This document shows positions 52,872 to 63,900 of a stretch of 64,000 nt of DNA, piece after piece. This DNA is from Saccharothrix australiensis (lineage in GTDB: Bacteria > Actinomycetota > Actinomycetes > Mycobacteriales > Pseudonocardiaceae). The position numbers and the translations under genes were made by a program. How positions within the stretch are numbered: the first letter of the stretch is position 1; each line of letters starts with the position of its first letter. Where the stretch lies: the NCBI RefSeq assembly GCF_003634935.1, contig NZ_RBXO01000001.1, positions 1,258,501 to 1,322,500 of the forward strand, given 5' to 3'. The notes under the pieces are model-generated. The model searched no databases. It worked only from the letters and a program-made list of their open reading frames with translations, and was not told the DNA's origin.

Positions 52872-54434
52872 TCACGAGCACACCGTGCCCGCGGCAGGCA
52901 GCTTCAGGGTGATCAGGTAGTCGTGCCCGATCGGGTCGACGCACTCGTTGCCCTGGAGGTACACGGTGTGCTGGTTCCCCTCGTACGTCAGCAGCCCGCC
53001 GCCCAGCGCCTGCGCCAGGTTCACCCCGGACCGGTACGGCGTCGCCGGGTCGCCGGTCGTCGAGATCACCAGGGTCGGCGGCAGGCCGGCCACGGGCTTC
53101 GCCTCCTGCACGCTCGGCGGCACCGGCCAGAACGCGCACGAGTCCAGCACACCCGCGGGCGGCTGCCCGTCGTCCATGAACGGCGCCGCCGCCCGGTACC
53201 GCCGCGCCACGTCGTCCAGCACCGCCCGGTCCGTCACGCGCGGCTCGTCGACGCACTTCACGGCGGTGAACGCGTCCGTGATGGTGCCGTACTTCCCCTC
53301 CTGGTCGCGGTCGAAGTAGCTGTCCGCGAGCGCCATCAGCACCTCGCCGCGGTTGTTCTTCAGCTCGGTCAGCCCGGTGTTCAGCGGGCCCCACAGCTCC
53401 TCGGAGTACATCGCCTGGATCGCGCCGGTGATCGCGTCGCTGTAGGACAGCTTCCGCGACCCCACGTCGACGGGCCGCTGCGCCAGCGGCAGCGTCAGCT
53501 CCCGGAACGCCTGGTTCGCCTTGGCCGGGTCGTGGCCGAGCGCGCAGTCCTGGCGCGGGGCGCACCACGCGGCGAACGCGTCGAACGCCTGCTGGAACCC
53601 GGCGGCCTGCGCGATCAGCGACTCGACCTGGTCCTGCGTCGGGTCCACCGCGCCGTCGAGGACCAGCGCCCGCACGTTGCCGGGGAACGCCGCCGCGTAA
53701 CCCGCGCCGATGTGCGTGCCGTAGGAGTAGCCGAGGTAGGTCAGCTTCTCGTCGCCCAGCGCCGACCGCATGACGTCGAGGTCACGCACGACGTCCCGCG
53801 TGCCGACGTGCGCCAGCACGTCCACCCCGGTCGACGCGGCGCACTTCTCGGCGAACGCCTTGTTCTCCGCCTCGGTCTGCGCGATGCCGGCGGGCGAGGT
53901 GTCGATGTCCACGTCCAGGCGCTCGGCGTCCCGCTCGCCGTCGGACAGGCACCGCACCTGCGGTTGGCTCGCCCCGATGCCGCGCGGGTCGAAGCCCACC
54001 AGGTCGAACCGCTCGCCGACGGGCGTCTTGGCGACCCGCGCGCCGAGGCCGGCCGCCGCGGACATGCCCGACGCGCCCGGACCGCCGGGGTTGATGATCA
54101 GCGACCCGATCCGGTCGCCGGTCGCCTTCTGCCGCAGCAGGCCGAGGCGGATCGTCCGGCCGTCGGGCTCGGTGTAGTCCAGCGGCACCTCGATCCGCGC
54201 GCACTCGATGCTCTTCTTGTTCCGGTACTGCGACCGCGTGGTGCCGGTGGTCGCGTAGTCGCCGCAGTCCTCCCACCCGAGCCGCTGCCCGTAGAACCGC
54301 TCCAGCCCCGCGGGCACGGCGCCGGCGGGTCCGCGCTGTTCGAGCGCGGTGCCCGCGGTCGGCGAGCCGGGCACGACCGACGTGCACGACGCGAGCACGG
54401 GCAGGACGAGGAGCAGCGTGAGGGAACGGCGCAC
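52872..54434 (-). CDS. Lipoprotein alpha/beta hydrolase (CaeA/tripeptidyl aminopeptidase-like)
   Basis: A 520-residue exported serine hydrolase of the S33 tripeptidyl aminopeptidase type, like mycobacterial Rv2223c/Rv2224c (CaeA). A lipoprotein signal with lipobox LASC ends near residue 17. The catalytic serine is in YLGYSYGTHIGAGY, the aspartate in STTGDPATPY and the histidine in EGNQHTVYLQG; IINPGGPGASG is the oxyanion loop. Mycobacterial relatives process cell-surface proteins. GTG 54434 has TACGAT 6 nt upstream and gives a clean lipoprotein signal. Confidence 0.9.
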   Translation of the reverse strand: MRRSLTLLLVLPVLASCTSVVPGSPTAGTALEQRGPAGAVPAGLERFYGQRLGWEDCGDYATTGTTRSQYRNKKSIECARIEVPLDYTEPDGRTIRLGLLRQKATGDRIGSLIINPGGPGASGMSAAAGLGARVAKTPVGERFDLVGFDPRGIGASQPQVRCLSDGERDAERLDVDIDTSPAGIAQTEAENKAFAEKCAASTGVDVLAHVGTRDVVRDLDVMRSALGDEKLTYLGYSYGTHIGAGYAAAFPGNVRALVLDGAVDPTQDQVESLIAQAAGFQQAFDAFAAWCAPRQDCALGHDPAKANQAFRELTLPLAQRPVDVGSRKLSYSDAITGAIQAMYSEELWGPLNTGLTELKNNRGEVLMALADSYFDRDQEGKYGTITDAFTAVKCVDEPRVTDRAVLDDVARRYRAAAPFMDDGQPPAGVLDSCAFWPVPPSVQEAKPVAGLPPTLVISTTGDPATPYRSGVNLAQALGGGLLTYEGNQHTVYLQGNECVDPIGHDYLITLKLPAAGTVCS

Positions 54435-54440
54435 AGGTCG

Positions 54441-54446
54441 ATCGTA
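54441..54446 (-). promoter_or_regulatory. Leaderless -10 element for the CaeA-like gene
   Basis: TACGAT on the minus strand lies 6 nt before GTG 54434. Confidence 0.5.
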
Positions 54447-54507
54447 GGTGTGACTCGTCGGCCACAACGCGCACCGACACCGCGTCACCTGAGCGAGAAT
54501 GGCACCC

Positions 54508-56223
54508 ATGCCTCAGCTCCGACTCGCCCTCGCCCAGGTCAACGCCTGTGTCGGCGACCTGGCCGGCAACGCCGAACTCGTCCTCGACTGGTCCCGCAAA
54601 GCCGTGGAGGCGGGCGCGCACCTGGCCGTCTTCCCGGAGATGGCCCTCACCGGCTACCCGGTGGAGGACCTGGCGCTGCGCGAGTCGTTCGCCGAGGCGT
54701 CCCGGCGGGCGCTGGCGGACCTCGCCGCGCGGCTCGACCGGTCCGGCTGCGGCGACCTGCCGGTGTTCGTCGGCTACCTTGACCGGGACGAGCGCGGCGT
54801 GCGCAACGCGGCGGCCGTGCTGCACGGCGGCGAGGTGGTGGCGCGGCAGTTCAAGCACCACCTGCCGAACTACGGCGTGTTCGACGAGCGCCGCTACTTC
54901 ACGCCCGGCGACGAGCTGGACGTCGTCCGGCTGCACGGCGTCGACGTCGGCATGGTGATCTGCGAGGACCTGTGGCAGGACGGCGGGCCGGTCGCCGCCC
55001 TCGGCGAGGCCGGTGTGGACCTGGTCGTGTCGCCGAACGCCTCGCCGTACGAGCGGAAGAAGGACGACGCCCGGCTGCCGCTGGTGGCGCGCCGCGCGGC
55101 CGAGGCGAAGGCGCCGCTGGCGTACGTGAACCTCATCGGCGGCCAGGACGAACTCGTGTTCGACGGCGACACGATGGTGGTCACCGAGACCGGCGAACTG
55201 CTGACCCGCGCGCCGCAGTTCGTGGAGCACCTGGTCGTGCTGGACCTGGACCTGCCCGGCGGCGCGGCCCGCGCGGAGGGCCGGGTCAACGGCTTCACCG
55301 TGCGCCGCAGGACCCTGTCGGACGCGCCGCTGCCCGCCTACCCGCCGCTGCCCGCGCCCGCCGCCGCCGAACCGCTGTCCGACGAGGCGGAGGTGTGGCA
55401 CGCGCTGGTCACGGGCCTGCGCGACTACGTGCACAAGAACGGCTTCCGCTCGGTGGTGCTCGGCCTGTCCGGCGGCATCGACTCGGCGGTGGTCGCGGCG
55501 CTGGCCGTGGACGCGCTGGGCGCGGACGCGGTCTACGGCGTCTCGATGCCGTCGGTCTACTCGTCGGACCACTCGAAGTCCGACGCCCTCGACCTGGCGC
55601 AGCGCACCGGGGTCCACTACGAGGAGCGGTCGATCGCGGACATGGTCCACGTGTTCGTCGACCAGCTCGGGCTGACCGGCCTGGCCGAGGAGAACGTCCA
55701 GGCCAGGTGCCGGGGCGTGACGCTGATGGGCCTGTCGAACCAGCACGGCCACCTGGTGCTGGCGACCGGCAACAAGACCGAGCTGGCGGTCGGCTACTCG
55801 ACCATCTACGGCGACGCGGTCGGCGGGTTCGCGCCGATCAAGGACGTGCTGAAGACCCTGGTGTGGGACCTGGCGCGGTGGCGCAACGCGCAGGCCGAGA
55901 AGCTGGGCGAGGTGCCGCCGATCCCGGAGAACTCGATCAGCAAGCCGCCGTCGGCGGAGCTGCGGCCGGGGCAGGTGGACGCGGACTCGCTGCCGGACTA
56001 CGAGCTGCTCGACGCGGTGCTGGACGACTACGTCGAGGGCGACAAGGGCTACCACGACCTGATCGCGGCGGGGTTCGCGCCGGAACTGGTCGACAAGGTG
56101 CTGCGCATGGTCGACCGGGCGGAGTACAAGCGCCGCCAGTACCCGCCGGGCACGAAGATCACGTTCAAGGCGTTCGGCCGGGACCGCCGCCTGCCCATCA
56201 CCAACGGCTGGCGCGAGGGCTGA
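54508..56223 (+). CDS. nadE: Glutamine-dependent NAD+ synthetase
   Basis: A 571-residue two-domain enzyme for the last step of NAD synthesis. The N-terminal nitrilase-like glutaminase has the catalytic Glu in FPEMALTGYP, Lys in RQFKHHLPNYGVF and Cys in MVICEDLWQD. The C-terminal synthetase has the ATP pyrophosphatase loop LGLSGGIDSAVVAA and GNKTELAVGYSTIYGD. It is of the shorter glutamine-dependent type. ATG 54508 is preferred over ATG 54499 because GAGAAT lies 7 nt before it. It is divergent from the CaeA-like gene. Confidence 0.95.
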   Translation: MPQLRLALAQVNACVGDLAGNAELVLDWSRKAVEAGAHLAVFPEMALTGYPVEDLALRESFAEASRRALADLAARLDRSGCGDLPVFVGYLDRDERGVRNAAAVLHGGEVVARQFKHHLPNYGVFDERRYFTPGDELDVVRLHGVDVGMVICEDLWQDGGPVAALGEAGVDLVVSPNASPYERKKDDARLPLVARRAAEAKAPLAYVNLIGGQDELVFDGDTMVVTETGELLTRAPQFVEHLVVLDLDLPGGAARAEGRVNGFTVRRRTLSDAPLPAYPPLPAPAAAEPLSDEAEVWHALVTGLRDYVHKNGFRSVVLGLSGGIDSAVVAALAVDALGADAVYGVSMPSVYSSDHSKSDALDLAQRTGVHYEERSIADMVHVFVDQLGLTGLAEENVQARCRGVTLMGLSNQHGHLVLATGNKTELAVGYSTIYGDAVGGFAPIKDVLKTLVWDLARWRNAQAEKLGEVPPIPENSISKPPSAELRPGQVDADSLPDYELLDAVLDDYVEGDKGYHDLIAAGFAPELVDKVLRMVDRAEYKRRQYPPGTKITFKAFGRDRRLPITNGWREG

Positions 56224-56271
56224 CGGTCGGACCGGGTGACGCGGCGCGCTCCGGGACCGGGGCGGGCCGCG

Positions 56272-56883
56272 TCACGCGGTGGCGGTGCGGCCCGTCGCCT
56301 CCGGGCGTCCGGCGGACTTCGCGGTGCGACCACCGGTGACCGCCGCCGCGATGCTCATGACGCCCAGCACCAGCAGCGAGATCCCGAACAGCCAGGCCAG
56401 CGCCACCATGCTGGACAGCGGCGCGACCAGCACGATGATGCCCGCGATCAGCGTGATGACCCCGGAGAACACCGCCCAGCCGCTGTTCCCGAAGCCGTGG
56501 AAGATCTCGGCGACCCCGCCGACCACCCAGGTCGCGCCGAGCAGCAGCGCGAGCACGGCGATGGTCTGGAACGGCGACCGCAGGCACAGGATGCCCGCCA
56601 CCAGCCCCAGCACGCCCGCCACGGCGAGCAGCACCCGGTGCCCACCGCTCGCTGTGGCCCGCGTGAACGAGCTGACCAGCCAGAACACCCCGGTGATCAG
56701 CAGTTGGAGGCCGAACAGCACCGCCGCGGTGAGGATCGTGATGCCGGGCCACAGCAGCACGAGCAGCCCGATCAGGATGGTGATCACACCGAACGTGATC
56801 CGCAGCGCCTTCGACTGGCCGAGCGCCGCCAGCGACCACGTCTGACCTGCCGCATCACCCGCATCAGCCTCGAAGTGCGCCAT
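56272..56883 (-). CDS. HdeD family (DUF308) membrane protein
   Basis: A 203-residue protein with six hydrophobic helices arranged as repeated pairs (FGVITILIGLLVLLWPGITI, WLFGISLLVLGVMSI), the pattern of HdeD/DUF308 proteins, which were named for acid-stress expression in E. coli. The short N-terminus is acidic and the C-terminal tail basic. Its role here is unknown. It converges on nadE and is upstream of the MFS gene in the same direction, separated by 68 bp. Confidence 0.85.
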   Translation of the reverse strand: MAHFEADAGDAAGQTWSLAALGQSKALRITFGVITILIGLLVLLWPGITILTAAVLFGLQLLITGVFWLVSSFTRATASGGHRVLLAVAGVLGLVAGILCLRSPFQTIAVLALLLGATWVVGGVAEIFHGFGNSGWAVFSGVITLIAGIIVLVAPLSSMVALAWLFGISLLVLGVMSIAAAVTGGRTAKSAGRPEATGRTATA

Positions 56884-56951
56884 GCCGACCAGGGTGCGCC
56901 ACCGCGCCGGGCCGCGCAGGGCCGAACCGGCGGATCACCCGTTCCGGTGGA

Positions 56952-58547
56952 TCACCCGTCCCGGTGAGGTCGCGCCTCCGCGCCCGACGCCGACGACCCG
57001 GCCGGTCCGGACGTCGACCACGGACCCGTCGAGGGCAGCAGCAGGGCCACCACCGCGCCGACACCGCAGATCACGGCGGTGATCAGGAAGATCTCGTGGT
57101 ACTCGGTCAGCAACGCGTCCGACAGCGCCCGCTGGTACGCCTCGGCCCGCCGCCGGAACTCCTCCGGCGACACCCCGAACGGCAGCGGCGTGTCCAGCCC
57201 GGCCGTCAGCTCGCGGAACCGGTGCAGGCCCCACGCCGACAGCGCCGCGACACCCACCAGCATCCCGGTCATCCGGGCCACGACGACCGCCGCCGACGCG
57301 ACGCCGTGCCGCGCCTCCGGCACGACCCGCAGCACGGCCGCCGACACCGGCGCGATCACCAGGCCCAACCCGAAGCCGGCGAGCGCGAGGTCCCGGTCCA
57401 GCACGGACTGCGCCACGTCCGCCGGCCACCGCGCGATCAGCGCGTACGCCGCGCACGCCACGGCCATCCCGGCGAACGACACCCACCGGTCGCCGAGCCG
57501 CCCCGCCAGCCAGCCGCCGACCAGCGCGCCGACCGGCAACGCGACCAGGAACCGCGCCAGCAGCGACACCGCCGCCGCCGAGTCGCGCCGCAGCACGGTC
57601 TGCGCGAACAGTTCGACGTCGACCAGCGTCACCATCAGCGCCGCGCCGGCGGCCAGCGACACCGCCAGCGCCGCGAGGAACGGCCGCACCGCCACCCCGG
57701 CCGGGTCGAGCAGCCGGACGTCGGACCGCCGCTCCCACCAGGCGAAACCCACGAACACGACCAGCGCCGCGCCGAGCACGGGCCAGCCCCACGGCGGCAG
57801 CACGGCGTGCTCCGGGTCGGGGTTGTACAGACCCACCACGAGCAGCGACAACGCCAGCGCCAGCAACCCGCCGCCGACGAAGTCGATCCGCACCGGCCGA
57901 TCGGCACCGCCCGATCCCGAACCGCCCGGCACCGAACCGCCCGACCGCGAACCGCCCGGCACCGTCCGCTGCACGACCGCCATCGCGACCAGCGCCAGCG
58001 GCAGGTTCACCCAGAACACCCACCGCCAGCTCTGCGGCTCCAACGACTCCGCCGCCGACCAGGCGTTGAACAGCGAGGCCACGCCGACGCCGTACAGCGT
58101 GCCGAGCACGCTGCCCAACTCCTGCGCCGCGCCGACCACGCCCAGCGCGCCTGCCCGCCGGCGGGCGTCCCACAGGTCGCCGACCAGGGCCATCGTCACC
58201 GGCAGCAGCGCGCCGCCGGCCAGGCCCTGCACCACCCGACCCGCGACGAGCAGCGGCAGGTCGCCGGCCAGCGCGGTGACCGCGGACCCGACGCCGAACC
58301 CGACCAGGCACAACTGGAGCACCAACCGCCGCCCGAACCGGTCGGAGAGCTGCCCGAGCAGCGGCATCCCGGCCACGTACCCGAGCAGGTACCCGGTCAC
58401 CACGGGCGTCGCGCGCTCCAGGTGGTTCACCGGGATGCCGAGGTCGCGCACCATGTCGACGAGGACGCCGACCACCACGTACGCGTCGAGCGCGCCGAGC
58501 AGGACCGCCAGCGCGCCCGCGCCGATCGCCAGCCGACGGGACGTCAC
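56952..58547 (-). CDS. P55-like MFS efflux transporter
   Basis: A 531-residue 14-helix DHA2-type transporter. Motif A is [13 protein letters not shown], the helix-4 arginine region is [17 protein letters not shown], and the periplasmic/cytoplasmic loop layout fits the family. It contains Gly/Ser/Pro-rich repeats in the central loop (near 57903-57964). It overlaps the lprG stop (GTGA), the same gene pair as mycobacterial lprG-Rv1410c (P55), where the two proteins move triacylglycerides and lipoglycans to the outer envelope. Confidence 0.88.
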   Translation of the reverse strand: MTSRRLAIGAGALAVLLGALDAYVVVGVLVDMVRDLGIPVNHLERATPVVTGYLLGYVAGMPLLGQLSDRFGRRLVLQLCLVGFGVGSAVTALAGDLPLLVAGRVVQGLAGGALLPVTMALVGDLWDARRRAGALGVVGAAQELGSVLGTLYGVGVASLFNAWSAAESLEPQSWRWVFWVNLPLALVAMAVVQRTVPGGSRSGGSVPGGSGSGGADRPVRIDFVGGGLLALALSLLVVGLYNPDPEHAVLPPWGWPVLGAALVVFVGFAWWERRSDVRLLDPAGVAVRPFLAALAVSLAAGAALMVTLVDVELFAQTVLRRDSAAAVSLLARFLVALPVGALVGGWLAGRLGDRWVSFAGMAVACAAYALIARWPADVAQSVLDRDLALAGFGLGLVIAPVSAAVLRVVPEARHGVASAAVVVARMTGMLVGVAALSAWGLHRFRELTAGLDTPLPFGVSPEEFRRRAEAYQRALSDALLTEYHEIFLITAVICGVGAVVALLLPSTGPWSTSGPAGSSASGAEARPHRDG

Positions 58548-59185
58548 GCCGGCGGCGTCGCGGTGAACGACTTGTTGAAGTCGGACAGCGCGATCGAGAC
58601 CTTCGCACCGGTGGGCAGCTCGAACACCGCGTCGGTGAGCCGGTCGTCCTTGGTCGAGAACCTGGCCTTGACGTCGGCGTCGATGCCCGGCACCAAGCCC
58701 GCGACGACGTCCCGCGGCACCGTCGCCTCGACGACGTGCGCGCCGTCGTCGGAGCCGACCGTCTTGGCGTCGCGGGCGCTGGACAGGACCTTGGCGACGC
58801 CCTTGTCCGGGTTCAGGATCGCGGTCGGGTCGTAGAGGCCGCCGGCGAGCGCCGCGGGCAGCTTGGTGAAGCCGCCGGTCGGGCCCTTGAAGTAGAGGTC
58901 CTCGTCGACCAGCACGTAGTCGACCTCGATGAGCTGGCCGAACTGCTCGACCTTGGCCCGGCCCTTGGACTGGCCCTCGGCGTTCAGGTCGCCCTCGGCG
59001 TCCTTCACCGTCACGTTCGGCAGTTCGCCGTCGACCTTGATGGTGAAGTGGGTGCTGGTGACCGAGCGCATGGCGGTGGCGGCCTTGCCCACCACCTCGG
59101 ACCCGGCGGGCAGGGCGCCGGACGACGAGGTGCAGCCGGCCAGCAGCAGAGCGAGCGCGCCTACCAGGACGCGACGACGGGACAT
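58544..59185 (-). CDS. lprG: LprG-like lipoprotein (LppX/LprAFG family)
   Basis: A 213-residue lipoprotein. The signal ends in the lipobox LLAGC. The mature part matches the LppX/LprAFG fold with a hydrophobic lipid cavity: [55 protein letters not shown]. Mycobacterial LprG binds triacylated lipids and works with P55. ATG 59185 has TACGAT 6 nt upstream and begins the signal peptide; a longer upstream frame is only repeat DNA. It is translationally coupled to the transporter. Confidence 0.9.
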   Translation of the reverse strand: MSRRRVLVGALALLLAGCTSSSGALPAGSEVVGKAATAMRSVTSTHFTIKVDGELPNVTVKDAEGDLNAEGQSKGRAKVEQFGQLIEVDYVLVDEDLYFKGPTGGFTKLPAALAGGLYDPTAILNPDKGVAKVLSSARDAKTVGSDDGAHVVEATVPRDVVAGLVPGIDADVKARFSTKDDRLTDAVFELPTGAKVSIALSDFNKSFTATPPA

Positions 59186-59191
59186 GGGTGG

Positions 59192-59197
59192 ATCGTA
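59192..59197 (-). promoter_or_regulatory. Leaderless -10 element for the lprG-P55 operon
   Basis: TACGAT on the minus strand lies 6 nt before ATG 59185. Confidence 0.5.
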
Positions 59198-59253
59198 GAT
59201 CCAGCCGCCGCGGCGCACGTCCGGATCGGCGCAGCGCGGTCGGGCGGCCGACG

Positions 59254-59349
59254 CGCCCGAGCCGGACAGCGCCCGAGCCGGACAGCGCCCGAGCCGGACA
59301 GCGCCCGAGCCGGACAGCGCCCGAGCCGGACAGCGCCCGAGCCGGACAG
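59254..59349. repeat. 16-bp minisatellite, six perfect copies
   Basis: Six identical head-to-tail copies of cgcccgagccggacag with no spacers. The array lies upstream of both lprG and glnA2, in a 415-bp divergent gap with no gene. The 16-bp unit shifts reading frame with each copy, so the array is not under coding selection. Confidence 0.95.
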
Positions 59350-59587
59350 CGCCCTGAGGCGGCCTGGCGAGGGCAACCCCGGCGAACCGCCCTCCTGGAG
59401 GTCCGGAGGGCCGGCCGGGGCGTGGCCTCCGGCCCCCGTCTCGATCGTCCCACGGGACACCGACGAATTCGCCGACCGGAGCTGAGAACCGGCCACCCCA
59501 CGCGGGCGACCTGCGGGTTGTCCGGCGGGGCCGAGGTCGGGGTGCGGCTTCCCGCGAGTCGGCAACGCGCCGGTAACGGGCTTTACC

Positions 59588-59593
59588 TAGGCT
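59588..59593 (+). promoter_or_regulatory. Leaderless -10 element for glnA2
   Basis: TAGGCT lies exactly 7 nt before ATG 59601; the same hexamer and spacing as at 14584. Confidence 0.6.
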
Positions 59594-59600
59594 GCGTGCC

Positions 59601-60944
59601 ATGAACCGCCAGCAGGAGTTCGTGCTCCGCACCCTAGAGGAACGGGACATCCGGTTCGTCCGGCTCTGGTTCACCGACGTCCTGGGCTTCCTCAAGTCCG
59701 TCGCGGTCGCGCCCGCGGAGCTGGAAGGCGCTTTCAGCGAGGGCATCGGGTTCGACGGCTCGGCGATCGAGGGCTTCGCGCGGGTCTACGAGTCGGACAT
59801 GGTGGCCAAGCCCGACCCGTCCACCTTCCAGGTCCTGCCCTGGCAGACGCCGGACAAGAACAACTACTCGGCCCGCATGTTCTGCGACATCGCGATGCCC
59901 GACGGCTCGCCGTCGTGGGCCGACCCGCGCCACGTCCTGCGCCGCACCCTCGCCAAGGCCAGCGAGGCCGGGTTCACCTGCTACGTGCACCCGGAGATGG
60001 AGTTCTTCCTGCTGAAGAGCCTGCCTGCGGACGGCAGCGAACCCGCCCCGGCGGACAACGGCGGCTTCTTCGACCAGACCAGCCACGAGACCGCGACCCA
60101 CTTCCGCCGGCACGCCATCGAGGCGCTGGAGGCGATGGGCATCTCCGTGGAGTTCAGCCACCACGAGGGCGCGCCCGGCCAGCAGGAGATCGACCTGCGC
60201 TACGCCGACGCCCTGACGATGGCGGACAACGTCATGACGTTCCGCTACGTGGTGCGCGAGGTCGCGATCACCCAGGGCGTGCGGGCGAGCTTCATGCCCA
60301 AGCCGTTCACCGACCAGCCGGGCTCGGGGATGCACACCCACGTCAGTCTGTTCGAGGGCGACCGCAACGCGTTCTACGACGCCGAGGACCCCTACCAGCT
60401 CTCCGACATCGGCAAGGCGTTCGTCGCGGGTCTGCTCAAGCACGCGCGCGAGATCTCCGGCGTCACCAACCAGTGGGTCAACTCCTACAAGCGGCTCATC
60501 GTCGGCGGCGAGGCGCCCACGGCCGTGTGCTGGGGCCACGCGAACCGCTCCGCGCTGGTGCGCGTGCCGATGTACTCGCCGGGCAAGTCCTCCTCGCGGC
60601 GGGTCGAGATCCGGTCGCTGGACTCGGCGTGCAACCCGTACCTCGCGTACGCGGTCATCCTCGCGGCGGGCCTCAAGGGCGTGGAGAAGGGCTACGAGCT
60701 GCCGCCGGCGGCCGAGGACGACGTCTGGTCGCTGACCGACCGCGAACGCCGGGCCGCCGGGTACGACAACCTGCCGCAGAACCTGGGCGAGGCGCTGGTC
60801 GAGATGGAGAACTCCGAGCTGCTCCCGGAGGCGTTGGGCGAACACGTGTACGACTTCTTCCTGCGCAACAAGCGCACGGAGTGGGACGCGTACCGCCGCA
60901 GCGTCACTCCTTACGAGCTACGAACCCTGCTGCCGGTCCTATGA
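59601..60944 (+). CDS. glnA2: Type I glutamine synthetase GlnA2
   Basis: A 447-residue glutamine synthetase, the length of mycobacterial GlnA2 (Rv2222c). Motifs: GIGFDGSAIEGFARV, HPEMEFFLLKS, the ATP-binding FMPKPFTDQPGSGMHTHVSL, and SRRVEIRSLDSACNPYLAYA near the ammonium/glutamate site. The adenylylation-loop tyrosine context NLYDLP of GlnA1 is not present (here YDNLPQNL), so control by adenylylation is doubtful. ATG 59601 is fixed by the -10 upstream. The next gene overlaps by ATGA; in mycobacteria glnE follows instead. Confidence 0.93.
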   Translation: MNRQQEFVLRTLEERDIRFVRLWFTDVLGFLKSVAVAPAELEGAFSEGIGFDGSAIEGFARVYESDMVAKPDPSTFQVLPWQTPDKNNYSARMFCDIAMPDGSPSWADPRHVLRRTLAKASEAGFTCYVHPEMEFFLLKSLPADGSEPAPADNGGFFDQTSHETATHFRRHAIEALEAMGISVEFSHHEGAPGQQEIDLRYADALTMADNVMTFRYVVREVAITQGVRASFMPKPFTDQPGSGMHTHVSLFEGDRNAFYDAEDPYQLSDIGKAFVAGLLKHAREISGVTNQWVNSYKRLIVGGEAPTAVCWGHANRSALVRVPMYSPGKSSSRRVEIRSLDSACNPYLAYAVILAAGLKGVEKGYELPPAAEDDVWSLTDRERRAAGYDNLPQNLGEALVEMENSELLPEALGEHVYDFFLRNKRTEWDAYRRSVTPYELRTLLPVL

Positions 60945-63900
60945 GCAAACAACCCGTGCGGGTGGTCCACACCGGGCACTCCGAGAAGCTAGGTTTGCAG
61001 ACCGTGACCGAGGTGCCCGCGAGTTCGGAAGCCCGTCCCGCGCTGATCGCGTGCACGGTGGCCACCGCCGCCGAACTGCCCGCCGTGAAGGTGCTGTCGA
61101 GTTCGTTCCTGGCCAACCACCCCGAGGCGCGGTTCCTCGCGCTGGTGGTGGACGCCCTGCCGGAGAACTCCGGTCCGGGCCTGGTCACGCCGGCCGACCT
61201 GGGCATCGGCCCGGCCGAGCTGGCCGAGCTGGCGACCGGCTGCACGGCCGCGCAGCTGTGCGGGCTGCTGCGGCCGAAGCTGCTGGAGCAGCTCCTGGGC
61301 AGGCACGTACCCGTGCTCTACCTGGACCCGTGGGTGCTGGTGCTGGGCTCGGTGGTGGACCGGGTGCTCGCCGCGGTCGACCGGGGCCCGCTGGTCCTGC
61401 TGCCCAGGGCGCTGCGCCCGCTGCCGGACGACGGCCTGCGCCCCACCCCGGCGGAACTGCTGGGCACGGGCGTCTTCGACCCGGGGTTCCTGGTGGTCGC
61501 GCCCGGCGCGGAACCGTTCCTGCGGTCGTTGCACGAGCAGTTGCGCCGCACCCCGGACGCGACGAAGGCCGTCCTGGACACCGCGCCCGCGCTGGTCGAC
61601 GTCGAGGTGCTGCGGGACGCGTCGATCGGACTGTCGGCGTGGAACGCGCACCAGCGCCCCCTGCACCGGCTGGACGACGGCACGCTGACGGTGCTCGGCG
61701 AACCGCTGCTGACCGTGCACTTCCAGGGGTTCGACCCCGGACGGCCGTGGCTGCTGTCGACGGCGGTCGCCGACCGGCCCCGCGTGCTGCTGTCCGAGCA
61801 CCCGCGGTTGGCCGAGCTGTGCACGGAGTACCGGGCCGAACTGGTCCGGCGCGGCTACAGCCCCGTGCCGGTGCGCTACGGGTTCGGGCAGCTCGCCGAC
61901 GGCACCCCGATCCCGGACGAGCTGCGCGCCGACTACCGCGAAGCCGCCCGCGAGAACACCGCCTCGGCGTTCCACCCGCCCCTCTCGGCGCGGGACGACG
62001 CGGCCACCGAGCAGCCACCTACCGGGCACGCCTCGATTGGGCAGGCTTCGGCCGGGCACGGCCCCGACCCGGCGGCACGGGTCAACGGCACACCGGTCGG
62101 CGCGACTCGGCCACCCGTTCCACCGCCGCCGCCCGCGTTCGCGCCCGACGGCGGTGAGGGCTTCCTCGCCTGGGCCTGCGAACCCGCGCCCGGCCTGCCC
62201 GGCAGCACCCGGTGGGCCGCCGCCCTGTGGCGCGGCGACCAGCAGCTCCGCGCGCAGTTCCCCGACCCGTTCGGCGCGGACGGCCCCGCCTTCCGCGACT
62301 GGTGCGCCGGCGCGGGCGTCGCGACCGGCCGCCTGCCGGTGCCCGCCGTGCCCGGCCCGCGCGCCGACGCGCCGGTCCTGCACGACCAGCTCGGCGTGTC
62401 CGTCATCGGCGTCGGCCCCGCCGCCGAACTGCTCCAGGCCGCCGCGCGCGCCTCCGGCCTGCCCATGTCCACCACCGTCGGCTACCCCGTCGTGGTGCGC
62501 GTCGACGACGACACCCCGGTGCCGGCCGGCCGCTTCGTGGTCGACTACCGGCTCGATGAAGGCCCGGCCCCGGACGCCGACGAGCTGTGGGTGCCCTCCG
62601 AGGCCACCCGCGCCGCCGTCGAACGCGCGGGCGGCCCCGCGGTCCGCGTCCTCCCGCTGCCGGTCCTCGAACAGGAGCCTTACGAGCCCGAAGAGCACGA
62701 AGGCGTGGTCTTCGGCGCGCTCGCCGACCACGAGATCGACCGCGACGGCAACGTCATCGGGGCGGTGTCGGCGTTCCTGGGCGCGTTCACCGACCAGGCG
62801 GACGTGCGGCTGCGGATCGCCGTGACCGGCGCGGCCGACCACCCGGAGGCCGCCGAGCGGCTCCGCCTGGCCACCGCCGCCGACCCGCGCGTCGAACTGG
62901 TCGCCGAACTGGGCCCGGTGGACTGCCTGATCTCCCTGCACCGCGGCCGGGGCGACCGCGTCACCGCCGCCCTCGCCGAGCACGCCGCGCGAGGCGTGCC
63001 AGTCCTCGTCCCGGAGCACGGCGCGGTGGCCGAGCTGTTCGACAAGCACTCGGTGGTCTTCGTGCCGTGCCGCCAGGGGGCCGAACCGGACGTGCAGGCG
63101 GCCGTGAAGCTGCTGCGCGCCCTCGCCGACGACCTGCCCGCCGCCCGCGAGATCGGCGCGAAGGGGCGGCAGCGGCTCGACACCCGGACCACCGCCAAGG
63201 TCGGCGACCTCATGCGCGAGCGCGTCGAGCACGCCTACCGCACGTGGCGCGCACGCCGCGCGGCGGCCAACCCGAGCCCGACCGTCGACCCGTTGAAGGC
63301 GTTGCACTCGGCGAAGCATGCCCTGCTGCGGCAACCCGACGTCGGCGTGGCCAGCCGGACCCCGATGGCGCCGCAGCTGCGCAAGATGGTCCTGCGCGTG
63401 CTCGACCACTACGACAACCACATGCGCGACGTCCTCGCCTCCCTCGTGGACGGGGTCGAGCGCACGGTGTCCGACCTGGTGCGGAGGCAGGACGACCTGT
63501 CCGCCGGCATCGGCCAGGCCGAGCTGGAGGCGCTGCGCTCCGAGGTCGAGCAGCACCTCGAACGCCAGGGCCGGCTGTCCGACCAGGTCCTCGGCCTCGA
63601 CGACGACGTGGTGCGGGTGCGCGCCGACATGGCGGGCCAGGGCAGGCGGCTCCGCGAGATCGAGGACGCCGTCGTCGCCGAGGCCGCCAAGCGGGCCAAG
63701 CAGGGCGACGCCCTGGCGCAGCGGATCGACAAGCTGACCGTCGCGCTGGAGCGGACGCTGGACCGGATCGACACGCTGGAGTCCAAGGTCGTCGACGTGC
63801 TGCGGGAGCGCGACACCCGGCTCGACGCCGGGATGCGCGCCGCCAACCAGGCCCAGCAGACCGCCGACGCGCTGCGCCGGGTCGTGGTGCGCGAGCACGA

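Noticed and set aside
59254..59349. CRISPR array
   Set aside because: The 16-bp units are contiguous without spacers, and no cas genes are in the window.
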